In this document: positions 45,746 to 55,021 of the stretch, piece after piece | Position numbering within the stretch: the stretch's first letter is position 1 | Layout: the number at the start of each line of letters is the position of its first letter | NCBI GenBank assembly: GCA_004213555.1 | Contig: SHAP01000001.1 | Span: 1-64,000, forward strand | Source: Phycisphaeraceae bacterium | GTDB taxonomy: Bacteria > Planctomycetota > Phycisphaerae > Phycisphaerales > SM1A02 | Direction of reading: 5' to 3' | DNA: 64,000 nt | Position numbers and translations under genes: made by a program | The notes under the pieces: model-generated | Seen by the model: the letters and a program-made list of their open reading frames with translations, nothing else | Database searches by the model: none | What the model was told of the DNA's origin: nothing

Positions 45746-47068
45746 ATGAAACATGGCTGGCTGAATTGGACGATCATCGCGGCATTGGTCCTGGGAACCC
45801 TCTTTGGTGAGCTGGTGCTGTACGCCGGTGCAGAAGCCATTGGTCCCGATCACTGGACTCGAGTGGCCGGCGAATACGTTCTCATTCGACCACTCAAAAT
45901 GCTCATCATCCCGTTGATCTTGTTCAGCGTGGTCAGCGGCGTGTGCTCGATCGGAGATCCTTCGCGCCTTGGACTGGTGGGCGGAGCCACGGTCTTCTAC
46001 TACTTGGCCACGATGGCCATCGCCGTCACGATTGGTGCCACCTTGGTCACCTTGATCCAGCCGGGTGATCTTGATACCGAGACTGCCTCCAACTTGACTG
46101 GACAAGCCGAGGCCCAATACCAAGGCTCAAGTGCGGCCACCCGGATTGAAGCGGCCAACGAAGGCGATAAGGATTCGCTGGGTGGCGCGTGGAAAAATAT
46201 TCTGGATCAATTGATCCCCACCAGTGCTTTTGGCGAAATGAGCAAAGGCAACCCGCTCAGCGTCATCGTGGTCAGCTTGTTGTTGGGCATTGCCTTGGCG
46301 ATGGGCGGGGACAAGGCCAAGCCCGCACGAGATTTTTTCACGTCGATGTTCGACACGCTCATGCGAATCGTTGGCTGGGTCATCATGCTGACCCCGATTG
46401 GCGTCTTCTTTTTGATGGCGTGGACGGTGGGCTCCATCGGCTTGGTGAACCTGACGGGACCGCTGGCCCTCTACGTGGGGACCGTCCTGACCGGACTGCT
46501 CACCCACGCGTTGATCGTGCTCCCTGTGATTTTGTTCATCTTTGGCCGCACCAATCCCTTCCAGTACCTGGTGCAAGTTCGGCGGGCCCTGATGACGGCA
46601 TTTGCCACCGACTCTTCCAGCGCCACCATGCCCGTTACCTTGACCGAAACGGTGGAATCTGGTGGCTGCTCCAAAAAGGCCAGCAACTTTGTCATTCCCC
46701 TCGGCGCCACCGTCAACATGGATGGAACCGCGCTCTACGAAGCGGTGGCCACGGTCTTCTTGTTCCAAGTTTTTGGCATCGACTTGTCCATGGGTGACTT
46801 GGTGATTGTCGTCATCACCGCCACCTTGGCGGCAGTAGGCGCCGCGGGAATCCCGGGAGCGGGCCTGGTCACCATGGTGATTGTGATCGGCGCGGTCAAC
46901 ACATCCCTGGCCGGGCGAGGCGTGGAACCGCTGCCGCTTTATGCGATTGGAATCATTCTGGGCATCGACCGAATCGTGGACATGTGCCGAACCACCGTCA
47001 ACGTTTGGGGTGATGCGGTGGGTGCGAAGATCATGACCCGGATTGCACCAGACGAAGTGGCGAGCTAA
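45746..47068 (+). CDS. Dicarboxylate/amino acid:cation symporter (DAACS)
   Basis: A 440-residue membrane symporter of the GltP/DctA family, importing glutamate, aspartate or C4-dicarboxylates with H+ or Na+. Signatures: RPLKMLIIPLILFSVVSGV near the N-terminus, FATDSSSATMPVTL (the serine-rich hairpin), GATVNMDGTALYEAVATVFLFQ and GAAGIPGAGLVTMV. The residue pattern DRIVDMCRTTVNVWGDA ends the transport core. An inserted hydrophilic loop of about 50 residues after the third helix is seen (residues about 110-160). The ATG at 45746 is favoured by the promoter spacing. Confidence 0.93.
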   Translation: MKHGWLNWTIIAALVLGTLFGELVLYAGAEAIGPDHWTRVAGEYVLIRPLKMLIIPLILFSVVSGVCSIGDPSRLGLVGGATVFYYLATMAIAVTIGATLVTLIQPGDLDTETASNLTGQAEAQYQGSSAATRIEAANEGDKDSLGGAWKNILDQLIPTSAFGEMSKGNPLSVIVVSLLLGIALAMGGDKAKPARDFFTSMFDTLMRIVGWVIMLTPIGVFFLMAWTVGSIGLVNLTGPLALYVGTVLTGLLTHALIVLPVILFIFGRTNPFQYLVQVRRALMTAFATDSSSATMPVTLTETVESGGCSKKASNFVIPLGATVNMDGTALYEAVATVFLFQVFGIDLSMGDLVIVVITATLAAVGAAGIPGAGLVTMVIVIGAVNTSLAGRGVEPLPLYAIGIILGIDRIVDMCRTTVNVWGDAVGAKIMTRIAPDEVAS

Positions 47069-47078
47069 TGGCCACCCG

Positions 47079-48056
47079 TCAGACAGACGACTCGCGACTG
47101 GCCAACCACCGCTCGGCATCCATTGCGGCCTGGCACCCCATACCCGCGGCGGTGATGGCTTGGCGGTACTCGCTGTCGGCGACATCGCCAGCCGCGAAGA
47201 CCCCTTCAAGGTTGGTTTCACTGCTTCGATTGTTGAGATGGATGTAGCCAGAGTCATCGAAGGTCAAACCGGAACCTACGAGGAACTTGGTGGCCGGCGT
47301 GTGACCAATGGCCACAAATAATCCGCTCACCGGAAGTTCTTCGGTGCCGCCAGCGACGGTGTCTTCGAGGACCAGACCCGAGATTTTGTCCTCACCCAAC
47401 ACGTCGACGACTTGACGGTTCCAGTGCATTTCGACGTTGGGCAATCCGAGGGTGCGTTCCTGCATGGCCTTTGAAGCACGAAGGCTGTCTCGCCGGTGAA
47501 TCACATGCACGGTGCTGGCAAACTTGGCGAGATAGTGCGCCTCCTCCATCGCGGTGTCTCCCCCGCCGACGACCGCCACAGGCTGATCGCGGAACATGGG
47601 CAAGGCTCCATCGCAGACCGCACAAGCGGAGACCCCACCTCCGCTGGTGGCCAGACGCATTTCGTTGTCGAGCCCCAGCCAATTCGCAGTCGCTCCAGTG
47701 GAAATGATCACCGACTCTGCATCCACCACGTCCCCGTTGGAGAGGGTCAGACGGTGGGGCGGACCCGAGAAATCACAGGATTCGACATCGGCATCCAAAA
47801 CTCGCGTGCCAAATCGCTCGGCCTGCTCCCGGAACTTTTGCATCATGTCGGGCCCGGTCACCCCTTCAGGAAAACCGGGGTAATTCTCCACATCGGTGGT
47901 CAACATCAGTTGCCCCCCGGGGAGCACGATGCTGGGTTGAGTCTTGGGAACCCCAATGATGCAGAGGGGATTCAAGCTGGCCCGGGCGGCGTAGATCGCC
48001 GCCGTCCATCCGGCGGGACCCGAGCCAATGATGACAACTTTTTCTGAAGTACTCAT
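47079..48056 (-). CDS. trxB: Thioredoxin reductase
   Basis: NADPH-dependent flavoenzyme that reduces thioredoxin (325 residues). The FAD-binding GSGPAGWTAAIYAARA, the redox-active CAVCDG (CxxC), the NADPH fold VGGGDTAMEEA with HRRDSLRASK, and the C-terminal GVFAAGDVADSEYRQAITAAG are all in order. The ATG at 48056 starts 9 nt after the stop of the upstream secreted protein gene, so the two may be co-transcribed. Confidence 0.95.
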   Translation of the reverse strand: MSTSEKVVIIGSGPAGWTAAIYAARASLNPLCIIGVPKTQPSIVLPGGQLMLTTDVENYPGFPEGVTGPDMMQKFREQAERFGTRVLDADVESCDFSGPPHRLTLSNGDVVDAESVIISTGATANWLGLDNEMRLATSGGGVSACAVCDGALPMFRDQPVAVVGGGDTAMEEAHYLAKFASTVHVIHRRDSLRASKAMQERTLGLPNVEMHWNRQVVDVLGEDKISGLVLEDTVAGGTEELPVSGLFVAIGHTPATKFLVGSGLTFDDSGYIHLNNRSSETNLEGVFAAGDVADSEYRQAITAAGMGCQAAMDAERWLASRESSV

Positions 48057-48065
48057 GGTGTGGGT

Positions 48066-49505
48066 TCAGTCTCGAAGATCTTGTTCTCGTTCCAACATAC
48101 GCAGCGGAGGCCACAACACAATGTCGCCCTCAATGCCATTGTCGGTATGGGTCTTGGCGTCTCCATCCAAAGTGTCAACTCCAAGTGAGTAGATGACCGG
48201 CAAGCCACTGTCGATGACCACTTCGCCACGGTGACCTTTGATCCGCAATCGATTGGGCTTCCAGTATTTGATGACTTTGGATTCGATTGAGAAGGGATCC
48301 ACAACACTTAAACGGCGGGTGTTGGATCGAGCGCTGCGAATATCAGCCGGCCATCGACCATCTTTCTTGTACTGAGCACACACGGCCAGTGCGGCACAGG
48401 TGCCATTGACCTCAACCAACAACCGATTGCGGGCTTCAAACAATGGACGAATCTCGGGCACAATCTTCAACACCGCGGCGTATCGAGTGGAGTTCATTCG
48501 CTCCGATTCTGGTGGCTGGGCGCTCAAGATCGGGTCGTAGGCTTGAATTCGCCAGCGACGCCACCAATCGTCATACACATCGTCGAGCTTCTGGGCCGTC
48601 AATTCCTCAGGCTTGTGCTGGCGGGCAACCCAACGCCAGTATCCAGCATTGCGAACCCGACCAAAGCTCTTCGCATCAGCATCGCGATCGGTAAAGAACT
48701 CCAAGAACGCTTTTGCATCAGGCTGGCCCCGACGGGAGAACAGCCGATCAAGACGAACTTTTGCGAGTTCTTTGTCTCCTTCAGCCATTAAGAGATTGTT
48801 TCGATCAACCTTGAGCTGGGGCAAAATGGTGCGGGCAATGTTTTTCAGTCCATCTGGATCCACTTCATTTCGCTTCCACCACGCAATTTCTCGCGTGACC
48901 TGCAGGGCCACCGACATGGAGTTGATGGCGTTGTACTGCTCATCAATAAATTCTCGTGTGCAACACTGTCGCAACCATTGCACCAAGGCGGTTTGCAAAT
49001 CAATGCCAGACATGACGTCACCGGCTTCGGCCCGTCGCCATGCCTCCGCGCTGACACAAGTGGTGACCCAATTGAGCTTGTCGATCCAAGGGAACTCGGT
49101 TTTCATGGGATCGCCATCTGGCGCTGGCTGGGCAAGAATGCCAGCCTCAACAAAGGCCTCGTCGGCTTCCGACATGTCCCCGTAAGGCAAGCCGAGGGTT
49201 GCGCGACCGCGTGCAGCCAAAATGGCTTCAAACAGATCTGGGTTGGATTCAGCCCAGTCGCGAACCTTGGACCAGTCTTCCATCCCGGGCCACACCGTGC
49301 TCATGTTGAACGTGGCCCCAATGTCCATTGGAGACTGAGGGGCATCGAGAATGGTGCCGAACACCTCACGCCAACTTTTGATGTCATCTGTGCCTTGTGC
49401 GGCACTGGTGGCGTTCAGTTCACGGATCAGGTCGTCAACATCATCCGCCATCGTGTGACTGACGGCGGTGATGGTGGTCAAGACGATTCCAAACAATTTC
49501 GACAT
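48066..49505 (-). CDS. Unknown secreted protein
   Basis: A 479-residue protein with a signal peptide (MSKLFGIVLTTITAVSHTMA) and a mostly helical, Trp-rich body (for example WRRWRIQAYDPIL). A segment near 370-400 (NGTCAALAVCAQYKKDGRWPADI) resembles the stretch seen in general-secretion pseudopilin-like proteins, where an alternating helix is followed by a Gly-x-Trp-Pro turn, but no prepilin signal is present. AGGAG lies 8 nt before the ATG. No family recognised; it may be planctomycete-specific. It is upstream of trxB in the same direction. Confidence 0.65.
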   Translation of the reverse strand: MSKLFGIVLTTITAVSHTMADDVDDLIRELNATSAAQGTDDIKSWREVFGTILDAPQSPMDIGATFNMSTVWPGMEDWSKVRDWAESNPDLFEAILAARGRATLGLPYGDMSEADEAFVEAGILAQPAPDGDPMKTEFPWIDKLNWVTTCVSAEAWRRAEAGDVMSGIDLQTALVQWLRQCCTREFIDEQYNAINSMSVALQVTREIAWWKRNEVDPDGLKNIARTILPQLKVDRNNLLMAEGDKELAKVRLDRLFSRRGQPDAKAFLEFFTDRDADAKSFGRVRNAGYWRWVARQHKPEELTAQKLDDVYDDWWRRWRIQAYDPILSAQPPESERMNSTRYAAVLKIVPEIRPLFEARNRLLVEVNGTCAALAVCAQYKKDGRWPADIRSARSNTRRLSVVDPFSIESKVIKYWKPNRLRIKGHRGEVVIDSGLPVIYSLGVDTLDGDAKTHTDNGIEGDIVLWPPLRMLEREQDLRD

Positions 49506-49621
49506 CCCAGAGCTCCTGTGGCGCGGTCAAAAAGGGCCTTCACGGCGGAAGAACCATGCTAGCACGACCTCCGTGGAACTGGGGTTGTGTCTACCGGACC
49601 GCGTGGCGACAATAATGGTGC

Positions 49622-50830
49622 ATGCCTCCCGCCCCCATTGCCCCCGCCGAACGGACCAAGAACATCAAATACGCGGTCCGGGATGTCTTGGCCCTTGCCG
49701 ACGAAGCAAAAGCCCGTGGGCTTGACCTTCTGCACCTCAATATTGGAGACCCCAATATTTATGGATTTTCTCCACCGGCCGCCGTGGCGGAGGCGGCCAT
49801 CCGAGCCATCCACGACAATTTGAACGGGTACGCCCCATCTGATGGCACCACGGCCGCACTTTCAGCCATTCGGGAGGATGCAGAGGCGCGAGGCGTGAAA
49901 GCCATCCAGCACATTGCCATCACCAGTGGCTGTTCCGAGGCGATCGAAATCGCGCTTTCCGCGTTGGTGAATGCTGGAGATCGGGTCCTGGTGCCAGCAC
50001 CGGGATATCCGCTCTACACCGCCATCTTGGCCAAACTCGACGCGGTGGCCGTCCCCTACCACTTGGACGAAGCCAACGACTGGCAACCCGACGTGGAAGA
50101 AATCACCGGTCTTCTGGCTGCACCAGCCAAGGCCCTGGTGCTTATCAATCCCAACAATCCAACGGGCTCGGTCACCCCTCGAGAGGTGCTTGAGCAGATC
50201 GTCGCCGCTTGCAAAGCCACTGGCACCGTGCTGTTTGCTGATGAAATCTACGACCAACTGGTCCTGAGTGGAGAAGCCCCACCGCCCATCGGATCCATTG
50301 ATGCTGAGGTCCCCGTGGTCACGTTCAATGGGTTGTCCAAAGCGTACGTGGCACCAGGTTGGCGGATCGGCTGGGGCATTGTCTCTGGCCCCAAAGAAGT
50401 GGTGGGCGAATGGTGCGAAGCCATGGCCAAGATGGAACGGGCCCGCCTCTCGGCCAATCACCCCCTGCAGCACGCGATCCCTGTGGCACTCCAACAAAAA
50501 CACCCTGAAATTGAAGCCATGCGAGATGCTTTGCGAATCCGCGGCCGATTGATTTCAGATCGGCTCAACGCCATTCCCGGAATCACCAGCGTGGCCCCCA
50601 AAGGCGCGTTCTACGCCTTCCCCTCCATCAACTTGGGGGTGGATGATTGCACCTTCTGCGCCAAAGTCATCCAAGAGACGGGTGCCATCATCGTGCCCGG
50701 ATCTGGTTTTGGGCAAAAGCAAGGAACCGAACACTTCCGCGTCGTCTTTTTGCCCAACGAGGACATTCTGTCCCGGGCCTGCGACGGCATCGCCGCCATC
50801 GCCGCCCACTTCCAATCGCAAGGAGCCTGA
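49622..50830 (+). CDS. PLP aminotransferase, alanine-aminotransferase-like
   Basis: A 402-residue class I/II aminotransferase. IGDPNIYGF and GYAPSDGTTALS-like segments open the fold, LINPNNPTGSVTP binds the carboxylate, FADEIYDQLV holds the PLP-pairing Asp/Tyr, and NGLSKAYVAPGWRIGW carries the lysine (Lys240). It is closest in character to the AlaA/archaeal alanine transaminase group. The ATG is preceded by AATAAT with 5 nt between. The next gene starts directly after its stop codon. Confidence 0.88.
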   Translation: MPPAPIAPAERTKNIKYAVRDVLALADEAKARGLDLLHLNIGDPNIYGFSPPAAVAEAAIRAIHDNLNGYAPSDGTTAALSAIREDAEARGVKAIQHIAITSGCSEAIEIALSALVNAGDRVLVPAPGYPLYTAILAKLDAVAVPYHLDEANDWQPDVEEITGLLAAPAKALVLINPNNPTGSVTPREVLEQIVAACKATGTVLFADEIYDQLVLSGEAPPPIGSIDAEVPVVTFNGLSKAYVAPGWRIGWGIVSGPKEVVGEWCEAMAKMERARLSANHPLQHAIPVALQQKHPEIEAMRDALRIRGRLISDRLNAIPGITSVAPKGAFYAFPSINLGVDDCTFCAKVIQETGAIIVPGSGFGQKQGTEHFRVVFLPNEDILSRACDGIAAIAAHFQSQGA

Positions 50831-52015
50831 GTGGAACGTCCACCAATTCATTTGGACAACGCGGCCACCAGCCACCCCAAGCCTCCAGGGGTTGCCGAAG
50901 CCGTCGCGCGGCATTTGAACGAAATTGGAGCCTCACCTGGTCGAGGTGGTTATGTCGGATCCGTACAAAGCCAAGCGGTACTGGATCGTCTTCGATCCCG
51001 TCTTCGGAGGCTGTGCAACGCGCCCGGAAGCGACGAACGAATGCTGTTCACCTTAAATGGCACCGACGCGCTGAACTTGGCCATCCGAGGCTTGGCCATG
51101 CCCAAGCTCCTCCGCGGAGAACCGGTCCGGGTGGTGGCCACGGATTTGGAACACAACAGTGTGATTCGTCCGTTTCGAACCCTCGAATCGCTGGGTGCAG
51201 AAGTGATTTTCGTGCCATTGGATCCTCGCACGGGGGCGGCCGATCCCCATCAATTTTCCGAAGCGCTTGGTCCCGAAACCACCCTGTGTGCGGCGATCCA
51301 TGGCTCCAATGTCACCGGGGCCACACAACCAATCGCGGAATTCGGTGCCGCGGCAAAAGCCCACAATGTGCCATTTTTGGTTGATGCATCACAAACGTTT
51401 GGACGCATTCCTGTTGACGTCCAATCAATGCACATCGACATGCTGGCCTTTTCGGGACACAAGTATCTGCTTGGCCCTCTTGGCACGGGAGGGCTCTGGG
51501 TTCGTGAGCACCTCAGCCTCATGCCATTGCGCGATGGCGGCACTGGCAGCATGAGCGAAATGGAATCTCAACCCGAATGTTGGCCAGACCGATTTGAGGC
51601 TGGATCGCACAACACCACGGGGCTGTTTGGTTTGGACGCTGCGCTTGAGTGGATTGAATCGCAATCCGTAGAGACTCTTGCGGCACGCGAACGAGACATG
51701 CATCTCAAAATCGCTGCGTGCGTTGCAACCACCCCTGGACTGCATCGATTGGGCCCCAAAAATCCGGCTTTGGGAACGTTTGCGTTGCAACATGAGCAAT
51801 ATGACCCGGCGACCTTCGCCGCCATTTTGGACAGCCAATTCCACTTGCACCTTCGGGCCGGTCTGCACTGTGCACCTCGGATCCACCATCAACTGCAATC
51901 CGACACCACTGGCGGTGCGGTCCGTCTGAGTTTGGGCGCCACCACGCCGCTCGATGCTGTTGATCGCCTCGCCGACGCCCTCCAAGCCATCAGCAAGCAG
52001 GAGCTGGGCGTCTGA
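50831..52015 (+). CDS. Cysteine desulfurase family protein (class V)
   Basis: A 394-residue PLP enzyme. HLDNAATSHPKPPGVAEAV is the typical N-terminus, VDASQTFGRIPVDV the cofactor site and FSGHKYLLGPLGTGGLW carries Lys211. A C-terminal cysteine lies in RAGLHCAPRIHH, as in the EGL-type family (am_tr_V_EGL) of cysteine desulfurase-related proteins. It may mobilise sulfur from cysteine or act as a lyase on another substrate; no iscU or tRNA thiolation gene is adjacent. GTG start immediately follows the previous TGA; its own stop overlaps the next ATG by one base. Confidence 0.85.
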   Translation: MERPPIHLDNAATSHPKPPGVAEAVARHLNEIGASPGRGGYVGSVQSQAVLDRLRSRLRRLCNAPGSDERMLFTLNGTDALNLAIRGLAMPKLLRGEPVRVVATDLEHNSVIRPFRTLESLGAEVIFVPLDPRTGAADPHQFSEALGPETTLCAAIHGSNVTGATQPIAEFGAAAKAHNVPFLVDASQTFGRIPVDVQSMHIDMLAFSGHKYLLGPLGTGGLWVREHLSLMPLRDGGTGSMSEMESQPECWPDRFEAGSHNTTGLFGLDAALEWIESQSVETLAARERDMHLKIAACVATTPGLHRLGPKNPALGTFALQHEQYDPATFAAILDSQFHLHLRAGLHCAPRIHHQLQSDTTGGAVRLSLGATTPLDAVDRLADALQAISKQELGV

Positions 52016-52584
52016 TGAATGCCCAAGACCACTTGGCCCGAACCCGTGCCGCGTTAGAGGCCTTGGATCCCCAAGCCATTGATCAGGCCGGCATGGCCTT
52101 GGTTCACGCCTTGGACCGGGGCGGGATGATCTACACCTGTGGCAATGGAGGCTCGGCCGCCGAGGCCCTCCACTTGGTCGAAGAAGTGATTGGGTGCTAC
52201 AGCAACCGAGCTCGTCCCGCCCGCGCGGCGGTGTGCTTGAACGCCGACCCCACCACCATGACGTGCATTGCCAACGAATTCGGCTACGAAAACATCTTTT
52301 CACGTCAACTTGAAGCATTGTTGCGACAAGAAGACATTCTGATCGTGTTGAGCACCAGCGGAGAAAGCCGAAACATCATCAACGCCTTGCAAGTTGCCCG
52401 TCATACTGGAGCCCAAACCATTGGCTTGCTGGGCCGTGGCGGATCGGCCGCCGAACTGTGCGATACGTCCTTGCTGGTTCCGGTCGACCAAACCGCCGCC
52501 ATCCAGGAAGCACACCTCGCCATGGTGCATTGTTTGTGTGCCGCCATTGAACATCACACGCCTATTCCAGGAGATCATGCATGA
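52015..52584 (+). CDS. Sedoheptulose-7-phosphate isomerase (GmhA-like SIS protein)
   Basis: A 189-residue SIS-domain protein. GNGGSAAEALHLVEEVIG places a catalytic-type Glu, SRQLEALLRQEDILIVLSTSGESRNII is the sugar-phosphate loop, and QEAHLAMVHCLCAAIE ends with the catalytic His, the pattern of GmhA. It would convert sedoheptulose 7-phosphate to D-glycero-D-manno-heptose 7-phosphate for LPS heptose. The rest of the heptose pathway is not in the window; DiaA-type SIS proteins are an alternative. Confidence 0.8.
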   Translation: MNAQDHLARTRAALEALDPQAIDQAGMALVHALDRGGMIYTCGNGGSAAEALHLVEEVIGCYSNRARPARAAVCLNADPTTMTCIANEFGYENIFSRQLEALLRQEDILIVLSTSGESRNIINALQVARHTGAQTIGLLGRGGSAAELCDTSLLVPVDQTAAIQEAHLAMVHCLCAAIEHHTPIPGDHA

Positions 52585-53621
52585 CATCTTCAAACCCAAA
52601 AACAGCACGGGCACTTTTTCCGCACGTGATCATTCCAGCTTGGCTGGCCCTGGGTGCGACGTTCAAGATGCTCGAATCCGACGCACGCTTGCTCCCCAAA
52701 AGTGTGTTGCAAACTCTGGGAAGCCTCGGACTGACCGAAGGCAACTTGCTCTCGTACTCCTTGGCGGGAATGGTGGGCATTGAATTTCTGATGGCGGGAT
52801 TGATGTTTGCCCGCTCTGCGTTCGCACGCCCTGCTGCCGCAGCAATTCTTGGCTTGTTCTGTCTGATTTTGGGCGTTGAATTGGCTGGTGGTGCCGATTC
52901 GTGTGGCTGCCTGGGGGCATGGAGCCCACACCCCGCAGTCATGCTTGGGATTGACGGCGGTCTTTTGCTGGGACTTCTCCTGACTTGGGGTCGTGCGGGG
53001 CGAACCACCAACGAAGCCCGCGCTTGGGGGATCGGAGTGGCTGCGGCTGCAATGGCCACGGGAGTGGTGGTTGTGCAAACCTCCCGAATTTCCACGGATG
53101 CTGGCGCATCAAACAGGACAGCTGTCGCTACTGAAAATGATGGCGACAGCGGCAACAACGAGACCACCGAGCTCGTCCCAACGCGAGCCCCAGAACCCCG
53201 GCCTCCGGCAAATTGGTACTGCACCGACTTTGATGCTTATGTCGGGCAAAAATGGCAAGACCTCGCATTGTTCCGGTGGTGCTCGATCCGTCCCGATGAA
53301 TCAACCACGCACATCGTGTTCTACTCCAGAAACTGTGACCACTGTGAGGAGATGTTTCACCTTGATTTTGCTGGCCGAGATGACTTGACGGCGGGAGTCT
53401 TGGCCGTGGAGATCCCCGACGCCGATGCCAAAATTGCCGCCGACGGTTCGCTGGTACGAGACGGGAGCGAATGGCCTCTTCCGGAGACCGCCTGCACCTT
53501 TTCCCGTCTCCCCAATGGAACAAATTGGATCATCACCGCCCCTTTGGTGGTCGGGATGGAGAACGGGACCATCACCTGCATCAACGAAGGTGACCACGCC
53601 CCTTGCATGGAACTGGAATGA
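52581..53621 (+). CDS. MauE-like membrane protein with C-terminal thioredoxin-like domain
   Basis: A 346-residue fusion. Residues 1-170 carry about four to five transmembrane helices in the MauE/DoxX style, including ELAGGADSCGCLGAW (Cys108, Cys110), a cysteine pair typical of MauE-like electron carriers. After a Ser/Thr/Asn-rich linker (about 170-210) a second domain has HIVFYSRNCDHCEEMFH with CxxC (Cys252, Cys255), a thioredoxin-like redox centre, and ends with paired cysteines (TCINEGDHAPC). It probably relays electrons across the membrane for disulfide exchange in the periplasm. The ATG overlaps the gmhA-like stop (ATGA) and its stop overlaps the next ATG. Confidence 0.72.
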   Translation: MTSSNPKTARALFPHVIIPAWLALGATFKMLESDARLLPKSVLQTLGSLGLTEGNLLSYSLAGMVGIEFLMAGLMFARSAFARPAAAAILGLFCLILGVELAGGADSCGCLGAWSPHPAVMLGIDGGLLLGLLLTWGRAGRTTNEARAWGIGVAAAAMATGVVVVQTSRISTDAGASNRTAVATENDGDSGNNETTELVPTRAPEPRPPANWYCTDFDAYVGQKWQDLALFRWCSIRPDESTTHIVFYSRNCDHCEEMFHLDFAGRDDLTAGVLAVEIPDADAKIAADGSLVRDGSEWPLPETACTFSRLPNGTNWIITAPLVVGMENGTITCINEGDHAPCMELE

Positions 53622-54964
53622 TCACCGCCTTTTTGCTCAACCTGTTTCTTTGTTCCAACGGCGATGAATCCGAACCTTCATCTACGATCGCTGAGGGAGG
53701 GACACCTGTCATCTTGGTGCACTTGGATGGGCGTCGTTTTGCTGGGTTTCTTTCCGATCTGGAAGAAGATCCACTTTCGGTACTGCTGCTCGACAGCACC
53801 ACCACAACGGTTCCCAAACGAATGGTCGACACCCTTCGGGTGCTCCAAGGGGCAATGCCCGAGCCAAAGCCCTGCGTGGTGCTTCTGAAAGATGGATCCC
53901 AGCGTCGAGGCTTGCTTTTGGAAGACGGATTTGAAGGTGTCAGACTTCAGGTTGGGCCTCGAACCGAGCGCATTGGGCTGAATGATGTGGCCGGTGTCAG
54001 ATGGCGTCCAACCGTAGCGCAAGAAATTGAAGCCCGAAGGGCGGCCATCCGCTCGAGTGATCCGGCCGAGATGGCTCGGTTCATTCGTTGGCTGATCATG
54101 GAAGGGCATTTGGAAGCGGCCGAAGCTGAACTCGCGAAATACACCAAGGACTTTCCCGAAGCGGGCGCGACCGCGAGTCAGTTGCGAGAACTGCTGGCCG
54201 CGCGGCCTCAACTCGAACCGCAGGCCCCCAAACGCTCTTCGAAACAGCGGCGTACCGCCTTGCCCAACGGCGCGTTGACGCCCATCGAAGTCAATCGAAT
54301 TCGCATCTGGGAATACGACTTCGAGAACCCATCACCGGTTCGCATTCCCGGAGAACTCCGGCGGACCTTCCACGCCAGACACCTCGGCAAGGAGGGATTC
54401 CCCGACCTCAAAACCCTCCGGCGTCTCCAAGATCACGAGTTCCTTCGCCTTTTGTGCGAGATGAAAGACCGAGACTTGTACGACGAAGTGCAAATCACTG
54501 TGGATCCTCCGGCCCTGGACCGTTTTCGTCGGACCATCCACGACCGCTGGTTGCTTCCTCAGTGTGGATCATGCCACAGTCGAGAATCGTCCCCGGGAGG
54601 ATTCGGTCTGGAGACAAAAGAGGCCAACAAACCTGAGGTCAGAATGCTCAACCTTTTGCTTTTGGAACAAGCCACCACCAGCGATGGGACTCCTCTTTTG
54701 AACTGGCGAATCCCAAGTGAATCGAGGTTGCTGGATCTTGGCAAAGACCCACGAGCCGCCAAACACCCGCACCCGGAGGTGGAGGGATACACCCCCATTT
54801 TTCACCGGGGACGCGAGGCTTGGGTCACCAATGTGATCGAATGGCTGAAAATGATGTACCGCCCAAGACCCGATCTTGGTTCTGAATTAAACATCCAGTG
54901 GCCCAGAAATCCTCCCAAATCAGAGCAATCTGAGGGGGACAAGAGCGCTGCCTCTCCCTCCTGA
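53618..54964 (+). CDS. Secreted protein with single CxxCH heme-binding motif
   Basis: A 448-residue protein with a short signal-like N-terminus (MITAFLLNLFLCSNG), an N-terminal beta-rich half with repeated LVHLDGRRFAGFL / VVLLKDGSQRRGLL elements (Sm-like or LSM-like strands), a helical middle and a C-terminal half with WLLPQCGSCHS (Cys316, Cys319, His320), a c-type heme-attachment motif. The arrangement resembles planctomycete cytochrome-type secreted proteins. A redox role with the thioredoxin-like neighbour is plausible. The ATG at 53618 overlaps the previous stop; an ATG at 53603 exists in frame. Confidence 0.65.
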   Translation: MITAFLLNLFLCSNGDESEPSSTIAEGGTPVILVHLDGRRFAGFLSDLEEDPLSVLLLDSTTTTVPKRMVDTLRVLQGAMPEPKPCVVLLKDGSQRRGLLLEDGFEGVRLQVGPRTERIGLNDVAGVRWRPTVAQEIEARRAAIRSSDPAEMARFIRWLIMEGHLEAAEAELAKYTKDFPEAGATASQLRELLAARPQLEPQAPKRSSKQRRTALPNGALTPIEVNRIRIWEYDFENPSPVRIPGELRRTFHARHLGKEGFPDLKTLRRLQDHEFLRLLCEMKDRDLYDEVQITVDPPALDRFRRTIHDRWLLPQCGSCHSRESSPGGFGLETKEANKPEVRMLNLLLLEQATTSDGTPLLNWRIPSESRLLDLGKDPRAAKHPHPEVEGYTPIFHRGREAWVTNVIEWLKMMYRPRPDLGSELNIQWPRNPPKSEQSEGDKSAASPS

Positions 54965-54969
54965 GCCGG

Positions 54970-54975
54970 TACACT
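54970..54975 (+). promoter_or_regulatory. Putative -10 element before the coiled-coil lipoprotein gene
   Basis: TACACT about 47 nt before the ATG at 55022, followed by a strong ribosome binding site GGAGGAGAAGG at 55007-55017. This is a normal leadered start. Confidence 0.4.
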
Positions 54976-55021
54976 GGCCCTTTCCCCCGAGACCGGCCCA
55001 ACGCCGGAGGAGAAGGATGCC

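Noticed and set aside
46127-47257. A 376-codon minus-strand frame opposite the symporter
   Set aside because: Composition is very His/Asp/Arg-rich and it overlays a clear transporter gene; judged an antisense shadow.
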